In this document: piece after piece, positions 26,617 to 36,900 of the stretch
Numbering within the stretch: the first letter of the stretch is position 1
How the letters are laid out: every line of letters starts with the position of its first letter
Source of the DNA: CBDDBK01 sp965225715
GTDB taxonomy: Bacteria > Bacteroidota > Bacteroidia > Cytophagales > Flammeovirgaceae
Direction: 5' to 3'
Assembly: GCA_965225715.1 (NCBI GenBank)
Contig: CBDDBK010000002.1
Location: 372,001 to 436,000 of the forward strand
DNA length: 64,000 nucleotides
Notes under the pieces: generated by a model
The model's input: the letters and a program-made list of their open reading frames with translations, nothing else
Databases searched by the model: none
What the model was told of the DNA's origin: nothing
Program-made: the position numbers and the translations under genes

Positions 26617-26652
26617 TAAAAAAACCTCCTATTTGATGATCAATAGGAGGTT
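26617..26652 (-). terminator. Rho-independent terminator of the OmpA-like gene
   Basis: On the minus strand AACCTCCTATTGAT and its near-perfect complement form a stem of about 14 bp, followed by a run of seven T. It lies 22 bases past the stop of the OmpA-like gene. Confidence 0.9.
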
Positions 26653-26673
26653 AAAGTAGGTATATAAGACGAG

Positions 26674-29400
26674 TTACTCATCCCCTTTTTTAATATCTAC
26701 ATCTTTTGTAGTTGTAGTTTTTGCTTCACCTGTAATCTTTGTAATCATAATTTCAACACGTCTATTAGTTTGTCGACCTATAGGATCTTCATTAGGTGCA
26801 ATTGGTAGTGTTTCTCCAAAATACTCTTCTTTTATAAACTCTTCGGCAAGTCCTCTACTTCTTAGATAGTTACCTACACTTTCCACACGTTCAGAAGATA
26901 ATTTATCATTATAATCTAAATCACTTATAGCATCTGTATGTCCTCTTAAGTCTATTTTTTCTATTTTATCTTTATTAGCATTATAGTATCTAACAATTTT
27001 ATCTAAAGTTAAATAAGCATAAGTAGATAAATTGGCTTTATTCGATTGAAAATAGACGTAAAACATTTCTTCATTATTATTAATAGGTCTATTAGAGATT
27101 CTCTCTAATATTTCAATTAAAGCATCGTTTTGGTTATTTTTAACAAAAACTGTATCAATGGTACTTTCTTTTTTCAAACCTTTACCAATTGCAACATCAT
27201 AAGGTGTATTTCCTGAAGTAGTGTTAAAATAATAAATATCATCTTTGCCTATACCTCCTAATCTATTTGAGGAAAAAAAACCTTTTGATCCTTGTACATC
27301 ATCAGGATAAAAAGCAATTCCAAAATCATCAGAAGAACTATTAAGAGGTGATCCGAGATTTAAAATACCTTTTCCATTTGTATTTTTATTATTTAAATCA
27401 TCTAAACTAATAGTAAAAATATCTAAACCACCTAAACCACCATGTCCATTTGATGAAAAGTATAATACTTCATCATTATAAATAGTTGGGAACAACTCAT
27501 TACCTTCTGAGTTTACCAAAGGTCCTAAATTTTTAGGCTCTCCCCACTCATTTGACAATTGATCGTATTCTACAACATATAAATCAGAATTTCCATATCC
27601 ACCAGGCATATCAGAAGCAAAATATAAATATTTTCCATCTATAGATATAGCAGGGTGGCCAACTGAGTAAGCCTCATTACTAAAGGGCAATTTCACAGGA
27701 ACTTTCCAATAGTTAGGAGAACTTCTCTCTGTATAAAATAAGCCTAAATTACTAATATTTGCTTTTTCGCTCCTATTTATTTTACCTTTTTCATAATCAG
27801 TACGAGTGAATATCATTTTATTGTTATCAGCAAAAAAAGTTAAAGGACCTTCATGAAAACTTTCATTTATGGCAGGATAAAATAGGGAAATATTCCCTAT
27901 AACTTCACCATTATTATCAACTTGTGCAGAATATAAATCTAAAAAGTTTTTATTTCTATCAGACTTATTAACTTGTTCTAAACGAGTATTATGTCTATTA
28001 GAAACAAATACAAGTTTATTTTCAAAAAGAGTTGGAGAAAAATCAGAAGCACTGCTATTAATCTTTTTCATTACTTTAATCTCATAAAATTTAGACTTTT
28101 CTAAATAAGTACCATAATTTTCTAAAGAAATCAAACTTCTCTTTGCTCTTTCATCTTCTGGATATAATTTTTCATATTTTTTATAGATGTCTTCTGCCTT
28201 TTCTTTATCCCCATTAATAGATAAAGCCTGAGCATAATTATATATATCTTCTTTAGATACCAATGAACTATTTGTAACACCACTGTACCAATTAGCAGCT
28301 TTTCTATAATTTTGAAGTTTAAAATAAGTTTTTGCTATCTTTAGCTTAAGTCTATCGTCATTTTGATTTTTAACATATAATTTTTGGTATGAAGCTAAGG
28401 CTTCTGCATAACGAAAATTGTTAAAATGCTTATCTCCCTTTAATTCTAATCCTTCTAATTTTTCTGTTACTTTTGTTGTTTTTTCAGAATTTCCTTTTTC
28501 TATTTTTTTAATTTCTTTCTTACTTATCACCTTTACTTCTTTTGTATTTTTTCTAACTTTCTTTTTAGATGCTAATTCTTTAGCCTTCGCTTTCTCAGCA
28601 GCCTCTTTTTGTGCTAATGCTTTGGCTTCTTCTTTAGCCGCCAACGCTTTGGCTTTCTCTTCAGCTTTCTTTTTAGATGCTAATTCTTTAGCCTTCGCTT
28701 TCTCACCAGCCTCTTTTTGTGCTAATGCTTTGGCTTCTTCTTTAGCCGCCAACGCTTTGGCTTTCTCTTCAGCTTTCTTTTTAGATGCTAATTCTTTAGC
28801 CTTCGCTTTCTCACCAGCCTCTTTTTGAGGCAATGCTTTAGCTTTTTCTTTAGCCGCCAACGCTTTGGCTTTCTCTTCAGCTTTCTTTTTAGATGCTAAT
28901 TCTTTAGCCTTTGCTTTCTCAGCAGCCTCTTTTTGTGCTAATGCTTTGGCTTCTTCTTTAGCCGCCAACGCTTTGGCTTTCTCTTCAGCTTTCTTTTTAG
29001 CAGCTAATTCTTTAGTCTTCGCTTTCTCACCAGCCTCTTTTTGAGGCAATGCTTTAGCTTTTTCTTTAGCCGCCAACGCTTTGGCTTTCTCTTCAGCTTT
29101 CTTTTTAGCAGCTAATTCTTTAGCCTTCGCTTTCTCACCAGCCTCTTTTTGTGCTAATGCTTTGGCTTCTTCTTTAGCCACCAACGCTTTGGCTTTCTCT
29201 TCAACTTTCTTTTTAGCAGCTAATTCTTTAGCCTTCGCTTTCTCACCAGCCTCTTTTTGTGCTAATGCTTTAGCTTCTTCTTTAGCCACCAACGCTTTGG
29301 CTTTCTCTTCAGCTTTCTTTTTAGCAGCTAATTCTTTAGCCTTCGCTTTCTCACCAGCCTCTTTTTGTGCTAAGGCTTTGGCTTCTTCTTTAGCCGCCAA
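26674..29400 (-). CDS. OmpA/TPR/PD40 protein of the SprF module, C-terminal part of a frameshifted gene
   Basis: The frame is open from about 29500; a TTG at 29400 is the first possible start. In order it holds about eight 36-residue Lys/Ala/Glu repeats (AAKEEAKALAQKEAGEK type, coiled coil), TPR repeats (about 320-420), PD40/WD40-like repeats such as AISIDGKYLYFASDMPGGYG, and a C-terminal OmpA domain with NDKLSSERV and TNRRVEIMI, the peptidoglycan-binding part. This layout matches PorE/SprE-like OmpA proteins encoded next to SprF in type IX systems. The signal peptide and first repeats lie in another frame (29459-29872), so the gene is interrupted. Confidence 0.85.
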   Translation of the reverse strand: MAAKEEAKALAQKEAGEKAKAKELAAKKKAEEKAKALVAKEEAKALAQKEAGEKAKAKELAAKKKVEEKAKALVAKEEAKALAQKEAGEKAKAKELAAKKKAEEKAKALAAKEKAKALPQKEAGEKAKTKELAAKKKAEEKAKALAAKEEAKALAQKEAAEKAKAKELASKKKAEEKAKALAAKEKAKALPQKEAGEKAKAKELASKKKAEEKAKALAAKEEAKALAQKEAGEKAKAKELASKKKAEEKAKALAAKEEAKALAQKEAAEKAKAKELASKKKVRKNTKEVKVISKKEIKKIEKGNSEKTTKVTEKLEGLELKGDKHFNNFRYAEALASYQKLYVKNQNDDRLKLKIAKTYFKLQNYRKAANWYSGVTNSSLVSKEDIYNYAQALSINGDKEKAEDIYKKYEKLYPEDERAKRSLISLENYGTYLEKSKFYEIKVMKKINSSASDFSPTLFENKLVFVSNRHNTRLEQVNKSDRNKNFLDLYSAQVDNNGEVIGNISLFYPAINESFHEGPLTFFADNNKMIFTRTDYEKGKINRSEKANISNLGLFYTERSSPNYWKVPVKLPFSNEAYSVGHPAISIDGKYLYFASDMPGGYGNSDLYVVEYDQLSNEWGEPKNLGPLVNSEGNELFPTIYNDEVLYFSSNGHGGLGGLDIFTISLDDLNNKNTNGKGILNLGSPLNSSSDDFGIAFYPDDVQGSKGFFSSNRLGGIGKDDIYYFNTTSGNTPYDVAIGKGLKKESTIDTVFVKNNQNDALIEILERISNRPINNNEEMFYVYFQSNKANLSTYAYLTLDKIVRYYNANKDKIEKIDLRGHTDAISDLDYNDKLSSERVESVGNYLRSRGLAEEFIKEEYFGETLPIAPNEDPIGRQTNRRVEIMITKITGEAKTTTTKDVDIKKGDE

Positions 29401-29770
29401 CGCTTTGGCTTTCTCTTCAGCTTTCTTTTTAGCAGCTAATTCTTTAGCCTTCGCTTTCTCACCAGCCTCTTTTTGTGCTAAGGCTTTGGCTTCTAGCCGC
29501 CAATTTAGCCGCCAACGCTTTGGCTTTCTCTTCAGCTTTCTTTTTAGCAGCTAATTCTTTAGCCTTCGCTTTCTCACCAGCCTCTTTTTGTGCTAAGGCT
29601 TTGGCTTCTTCTTTAGCCGCCAACGCTTTGGCTTTCTCTTCAGCTTTCTTTTTAGCAGCTAATTCTTTAGCCTTCGCTTTCTCACCAGCCTCTTTTTGTG
29701 CTAAGGCTTTGGCTTCTTCTTTAGCCGCCAACGCTTTGGCTTTCTCTTCAGCTTTCTTTTTAGCATTTTC
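28560..29770 (-). repeat. 108-bp tandem repeats encoding the Lys/Ala/Glu coiled coil
   Basis: About eleven tandem copies of a 108-bp unit (36 residues) in the OmpA-like gene, nearly identical at the base level. Variants carry LPQ in place of LAQ or AAEK in place of AGEK. The frameshift at 29493-29507 lies in the third copy from the 5' end. Confidence 0.9.
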
Positions 29771-29872
29771 TATTTTAATCTCTTGTTTTTCTTTATCAGA
29801 AACTTTCTCCTGACCTCTAAGTAAATAACTACAAAACAGAACTATAAATAATGATATAATTATCTTTTTCAT
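29459..29872 (-). CDS. N-terminal part of the frameshifted OmpA-like protein
   Basis: 137 residues. A signal peptide (MKKIIISLFIVLFCSYLLRG) is followed by a charged linker and two full Lys/Ala/Glu repeats. It then ends out of frame in AAKLAARSQSLSTKRGW. The break is caused by a local duplication of TAGCCGCCAA (29494-29503 and 29506-29515), a net gain of 7 bases compared with the other repeats. Removing those bases joins this part in frame to the downstream OmpA protein. The gene starts 40 bases after the SprF-like stop. Confidence 0.8.
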   Translation of the reverse strand: MKKIIISLFIVLFCSYLLRGQEKVSDKEKQEIKIENAKKKAEEKAKALAAKEEAKALAQKEAGEKAKAKELAAKKKAEEKAKALAAKEEAKALAQKEAGEKAKAKELAAKKKAEEKAKALAAKLAARSQSLSTKRGW

Positions 29873-29911
29873 AATATATGATAAAAAAATTGGTGATTAA
29901 ATACCTAATAT

Positions 29912-30823
29912 TTAGAAGTATCTAGGCGTAACAAATTTATTTCTTTTAAGTGGTATGTTATAATTTAGAAGCACTTCATGAGCAGCATTATTAATTCCAG
30001 AAGTGTTTGTATTTGGCAAATCATAAGAATAGCCAATTGCAAAATTTTTAGAAAGATTGAATCGCCCAGTCAAACTAAATTGGTTAGTAGTTCTAAAATT
30101 AAATCCTAAAAATGCTCGCTCTATAAACCCAAAAGTTAAAGTTAAATCAGTTTCAAAAGGAACTCCAACAGCATAACGCGTAACAAAAGTAGGTTCTATT
30201 AATATAACTCGAGTAAGCGGTATTTTAACTCCACCTGTTAAATAGGCATGTATAGAATATTTGCTATTCCCAGCTTCATCATAGCTATATGGTATTAAAC
30301 TAGGCGATGATAAGCCTATATAAAACTTTTTTGTTTCAAAAACAAAACCTAAACCGGCACGTGGCACTAAAGTATTAATGTTATTGGCAAAAGTAGGATC
30401 TGGATTAGCTTTTAAATTCACATTTGAAAAAATAGAGGAATACGATGTTGCACCTGCTTGAATTCCTAGTGATAAAATTCCACTATTAAAATAAATTTTA
30501 TAGGCAAAGCTTCCCATAAATGTTGGCTGTTTTACAAAACCTAATTCATCATTATAAAGAACTATACCTAAGGCAAGCCTTTCACCTCCTAATGGCAAAT
30601 CTGCAGATATTAGCTGAGTATTAGGGTTATTATTTACAGTTAAAAATTGAGTACGTCCAACTGCAACAATATTAAGCCCATCGTTAGTGCCTGCAAAAGC
30701 AGGATTCAAATAAAGTCTATTAGAATAATATTGAGTAAATATAGCTTCTTGTTGAGCCAACAAAGAAGAACTATGTATAAAAACAAGTAAAAATAACAGC
30801 TTATAAATATTTTTTTTCAACAT
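29912..30823 (-). CDS. PorP/SprF family type IX secretion outer-membrane protein
   Basis: 303 residues with a signal peptide ending SSSLLAQ. The mature protein opens QEAIFTQYYSNRLYLNPAFAGT, the diagnostic PorP/SprF motif. A beta-barrel pattern follows (for example LSLGIQAGATSYSSIFSN), with FAIGYSYDL near the end. In Flavobacterium SprF is needed for delivery of the adhesin SprB to the surface by the type IX system. Here it sits directly downstream of a large type B-sorted adhesin and upstream of the OmpA/TPR protein, the standard order for such a module. Confidence 0.92.
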   Translation of the reverse strand: MLKKNIYKLLFLLVFIHSSSLLAQQEAIFTQYYSNRLYLNPAFAGTNDGLNIVAVGRTQFLTVNNNPNTQLISADLPLGGERLALGIVLYNDELGFVKQPTFMGSFAYKIYFNSGILSLGIQAGATSYSSIFSNVNLKANPDPTFANNINTLVPRAGLGFVFETKKFYIGLSSPSLIPYSYDEAGNSKYSIHAYLTGGVKIPLTRVILIEPTFVTRYAVGVPFETDLTLTFGFIERAFLGFNFRTTNQFSLTGRFNLSKNFAIGYSYDLPNTNTSGINNAAHEVLLNYNIPLKRNKFVTPRYF

Positions 30824-30930
30824 TATATTATAATTATAAAGTGATTATTAAAAGTTAAATATATTAATATATCATATCAATTTAGGATTTATTATATTAA
30901 ATCATTATGTGATAAAAGCTATCTATTACC

Positions 30931-33900
30931 CTATCGTTTAATTATTAAAGTACCAAATTCAGAAGGTAAATTAGTTCCAAGCTGTACAACAAAATAATAT
31001 ATACCATCAGGAAGATCTCCATTTTCTAAAGAACCCATATTAGATTTACCTTCAAAAACACGTTGATTACTATCATAACCCTTTTGTTCATATACTAATT
31101 GTCCCCAACGGTTATAAATACGAACTCTATTTTCAACATAAGCATTAATACCATCTATTATCCATGTATCATTGATATTATCACCATTAGGAGAAAGTCC
31201 TTCATAAAAAACTAAATCGGCTATATTATCACCATTTGTATCAAACCCTAAACCATTATTGGATTCATCAATATCTAAATAATCAGGAATGTTGTCATCA
31301 TCTTGATCTGGAAGTGGTAAAGGAGTTCCATCTTCAGTTGGATCGTACTGTACTGTAAAACCATTATTATTGAAATCAATATAATTATCTACAGTAGCAT
31401 CTCCATTAAAATCATTACCTCCACCTTCTATTAAATCACTCAATCCATCTCCATCAGAATCTAAGTCAACATAATTAGTGAATCTATCCCCGTCCACATC
31501 AAAGACACCTTCTTCTATATCAGGAATACCATCATTATCAGAATCTAAATCTAAATAATTAGATAAGCCATCTTGATCATTATCATCATTTAAAGGGTTA
31601 GAGTCATTATTAAAATCTTCATTTATTGTCAAAATAAGATCATTATCATCGTCACTATCTAAGGCATTTATCAGAGCATCATCATCAGAGTTTATTGGGT
31701 TTAATACATCCCCTCCAACTTCTACCCCATCATTTATACCATCACCATCAGAATCAGGGTTTCCAGGATCTGTACTTAAAATTAATGTTAACTCTTCAGC
31801 ATTAGATAATCCATCACCATCACTATCAACATCTAAATCATTAACTATTAAAAGATCAGCAATACTATCATTACCTATAATTGCATTAATAGGTTCGCTT
31901 AAAGTAACGGTTAATACTTCTCCATTAGGTTCAAAAACCAAATCAGGAATAGCTGAAACATTTATGCTGCCTAATAAATCATCTTCGGGAATTATGATTT
32001 GATTTCCCGATGGACTATTGATACCAGAAGCCAGTGTATAGTCTATATCAAGCCCTCCATCACCTTGAAAGTCAAATGTTAACTTAAACATAGTTGGCAA
32101 GTAACTAGCTCTATCTAATGTAACAGTAAAAGTAGCTAATTCCTCAGAAGCTTCACTAATAGAATCTCTATCAGAAACTAAATTAGCTGTAGGTAAAGGA
32201 TCATCATTAAGAATAGTACCTATAGCTCGTTCTTTGGTTATAAGAGAAGCATTAATAAAATCAAATAGTCTAATATTAAGAATATCATCATCTTCAAATT
32301 TGTTATCACCAATAACATCTACAGTTAATGTCTCAAATGTATCAGCAGGTTGAAATATAATTGTAGAATTATTAATTGAAACATAATCATTATCAGAAAC
32401 GGTAGCTGTATTATCTTCTGTAAGGTAATTAACCGAAACAATTTCATCTGATTGATTACTTAAAATAATACTAAATGTTAACGCTGAACTTCCTGCATCT
32501 AATTCAAAAGTAGATGTATCCAATATAGTTATAGTAGGCCTAGCATCATCATTTAAGATAGTTCCAGTCGCAATACTATCTGTAATAAATGAATTAACAG
32601 GGTTTGAAATAACAAAATTAAAGACTTGATCTGCTTCAAACTTATCATCACCTATGACAGAAGTAGTTACTACACCACCCGTCATATCAGGATCAAATCT
32701 AATAATTGAAGGAGTAAGCTCTACATAATCATTATCAGCTAAGGTAGCTGTCCCATCTTTAGTCGTATAGTCGACTTCTATTGTATCTATGCTAGGATTA
32801 GAAAGCAGTAAATTAAAAGATATGACATTAGTGTTCCCTGTGTTTGACTCACTAACAGAAACATCTGATACAGATATAGTTGGCATAGGATCATCATTTG
32901 TAATAATACCTAATACCACTGAATCCATATTTAAAAAAGTACCATTAACTAAGTTAGAAAACGCTAAAGAAAAAGTATCGGTTCGTTCAAATCTATTATC
33001 TCCTACAAGTTGGACAGTAACATTAGTAGAAGTTGTAGTTTGGGTTGTTGGTAAAATAGTAAAAGTTCCTGACTTTGATATATAATCATTATCAGCAGTA
33101 GTAGCAGAGCCATCTACAGTTGTGTAGTCGACTGTAACTGTATCTCCTGAAGATCCATTCTGATTCAAAGTAAAGACCATATTTGTTAAACCAACATCTT
33201 CCTCATTAACAGTAACATCACTAATAGAAAAAACGGAAAATAAATCATCATTAACAATAGTAGCTATAGAAACCGTATCGGAAGAAGCTAAATTTATTGC
33301 TCCAGTTAAAGGCGGTGAAATAGTTAAAGAAAACGTTTCATCCGGTTCTACTCTAAAATCTCCAACAATAGAAGCGTTTATGGTACCTGTTGTATTCCCA
33401 GAAGTTATTATTAAAGTACCAGAAACAGCGTTATAATCATCACCACCAGTTGCTGTCATATCAGTAAAAGTATATGGCAAAATTAAATCTACACTAGGTG
33501 AACTTAATATTACATTAAAAGAAATATTTTGTAATAAACCAGCATCACCCTCAGTGACTGTTAGATCTGCAACAGATAGAATAGATGCAACATCATCGTT
33601 TACGATAGTAACTACCCCAATCGTATCAGAAGCAATCAAGTTTATCTCTCCAGTCAGAGGTGGGGAAACAATCAAACGAAAAAATTCATTTGGTTCAACG
33701 ACAAAATCTCCTAAAATAGAAGCATTTATAGTACCTGTGGTATTTCCGGCTATTATTGTTAGAGTACCAGAGGTAGCATTATAGTCATCCCCATTCGTTG
33801 CGGTGATATCTACGAAAGTGTAGGGTAAAACCAAATCTGTTGCAACAGGGATGTCTAAAGAAACATTAAAAGAAACATTTGTCAACAAACCAGGACTTCC

Positions 33901-36900
33901 TTCAGTAGTCGTAAAATCATCAACAGATAGAATAGATGCAATATCATCATTAACAATAGTAGCTATAGCAATTGTATCAGAAGCGACAAAATTTATTTGT
34001 CCATTCATGGGTAAAGATATAGCTATAGAAAATGTCTCATCTGATTCTATATCAATATCTCCTATTATTAAAGCAGTAACCGTAGCAGATAAATTTCCTG
34101 AGGCTATTGTCACCATACCTGTTGTAGAAACAACAGTATAATCATCTCCATTAACTGCAGTGATATCTGTAAAAGTATAAGGAAGTATTAACTCGTCAGC
34201 CGCAGCCGTATTTAAAATTACGTTAAACGAAATCACTGTTGATCCTCCAATAATATTTCCTTCATCAACCACAATATCATCAACTGATAAAATAGTTGTA
34301 GCATCATCATCTACAATGGTGGCTATTCCAACAGTATCTGAAGACACTAAGTTTATTTCTCCACCCGAAGGAGGAGAAACAGTTACGCTAAAAGTTTCAT
34401 TTGATTCAACTGAAATATCGGCAACAATAGTCGTACTTATAGTACTTTTTAAATTCCCTGCTAATATTGTAATATTTCCCGGAGTGGTATCATAATCCAT
34501 CCCATTAGTAGCGGTCAAACCAGTAAAAATATAAGGTAAGGTTATATCAACACCAACGGGTGTAAGTAATTCAATATCAAAGGTAACAGTTGGATTACCA
34601 ATATTACCTTCAACAACGTTTACATCACTAACAGATAAAATAGAAGGACCATCATCATCTACAATAGTAGCAATTCCAACTGTATCGGAAGATGTTAAAT
34701 TGATATCTCCAATCGAAGGCGGAGAAACTGTCAAGCTAAAAGTTTCATTAGGTTCTATATCACGATCACCAGTAACGGTAGCTGTTACTGTAGTCATTAG
34801 ATTTCCCGCTAATATCGTAACACTACCATTTGTACCATTATAATCTACTCCATTGGTGGCGGTGATATCTGTAAAGGTGTAAGGCAACGTAATATCAACT
34901 CCACGGGGTGTATTTAACTCGATATCAAAAGTAATATTTGGAGTGCCTGTATTACCTTCAATTATACTTGCATCGCTAACAGATAGAATAGATGCGATAT
35001 CATCACTCAGAATGGTAGCTATTCCTACAGTATCAGAAGATGTTAAGTTTATGTCTCCAGTCAGAGGTGGTGAAACAGTTAAACTAAAAGTCTCATTACC
35101 TTCTATCTCAAGATCACCAACAACATTGGCTGTTACTGTAGTCATTAGATTTCCTGCTAATATCGTTGCACTACCATCCGTACCGTTATAGTCTAGTCCA
35201 TTGGTAGCGGTGATATCTGTAAAGGTGTAAGGCAAGGTAATATTAGCTCCACGAGGTGCATTCAATTCAATATTAAAAGTAATATTCTGTGTACCGGCAT
35301 TACCTTCGTTTATACTCGCATCACTAACAGACAAAATAGATGCAATATCATCGCTCACAATAGTGCCTATTCCGACAGTATCCGAAGATGTTAGGTTTAT
35401 TTCTCCAGTCAAAGGCGGTGAAATGGTCAGACTAAAAGTCTCGTTGGGTTCCACCAAAAGATCTCCTGCAACATCAGCTGTTATGGCAGCCGTTAGGTTT
35501 CCTGCCGTTATTACTACGCTACCATCCGTACCGTTATAGTCTAGTCCATTGGTAGCAGAGATGTCTGCGAAGGTGTAAGGCAAGGTGATATCAACGCCAC
35601 GAGGTGCATTTAGTTCAATATTAAAAGTAATATTCTGTATGCCAGCATTACCTTCGTTTACACTCGCATCGCTAATGGACAAAATAGACGCAACATCATC
35701 ATTCACAATAGTTGCAATTCCAACAGTATCCGAAGATGTTAAGTTTATGTCTCCGGTCGAAGGCGGTGAAATAGTCAGACTAAAAGTTTCATTAGGCTCT
35801 ACTAAAAGATCACCGGTAATGGCGGCGGTTACCGTAGCCATAGTATTTCCTGCCGTTAGTGTCACACTACCATCTACACCGTTATAATCTACTCCGTTAG
35901 TGGCAGTAATATCTGCAAAAACGTAAGGTAATATGATATCAACTCCACGGGGTGTATTTAACTCGATATCAAAAGTAATGTTCTGTACGCCAGCATTACC
36001 TTCGTTTAGAGTAAGGTTACCAATAGATAAAATGGATGCCATATCGTCATTTATAATGGTTGCCACTCCTATAGTATCTGAAGATGTTAAATTTATGTCT
36101 CCGGTTGAAGGCGGTGAAACAGTTAAACTAAAAGTTTCACTGGACTCTATGGTAAGATCACCAGTAACGGTAGCCGTTACAGTAGTCATTGTATTTCCTG
36201 CCGTTATTGTCACACTACCATCTACCCCGTTATAATCTACTCCGTTAGTGGCAGTAATATCTGCAAATGAATAGGGTAACGTTATGTCATTACCTCGGGG
36301 AGAACTTAATAAAATATTAAAAGTAACATTAGGAGAACCAACATTACCTTCGGTAATACTAACATCACTAACTGATAAAATAGAAGCGGCATCATCATCT
36401 ATAATAGTAGCAATCCCAACTGTATCGGAAGCTGCTAAATTGATATCTCCAGTTAAAGGTGGCGATATAGTCAAATCAAAAGTCTCATTAGCTTCTACAC
36501 CAAGATCACCGCTAACAGTAGCTCTTATAGTATTTAACAAACTACCTGAAGGTATTGTTACAGTATTGTTAACACCTACATAATCCACCCCATTAGTCGC
36601 ATTAAAATCTCTAAAAGTATAAGGTAAATTTAGATCAAAGGCAAGGGGGGTAGTTAAAGAAACAATAAAAACAATATTAGATACACCCACATTGCCCTCA
36701 GTAATATTAACATCATTAATCGATAAAACAGAAGGCACATCATCATTCAAAATAGTAACAATTGCAACTGTGTCAGAAGATCCTAAATTTATGCCATCAA
36801 TCGAAGGTGGTGAAAGAGTTAATCTGAAAGTTTCATCAGGCTCTACTGAAAGATCCCCAGAAACAGTAGCCGTTACAGTAGTCATTGTATTTCCTGCCGA

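Noticed and set aside
28560..29770. Possible CRISPR array because of regular repeats
   Set aside because: Units are contiguous 108-bp coding repeats without unique spacers. No cas gene is present.
28418..29813. Long plus-strand frames opposite the OmpA-like gene
   Set aside because: They are antisense reading of the 108-bp repeats (Ala/Phe/Ser-rich) and have no independent support.
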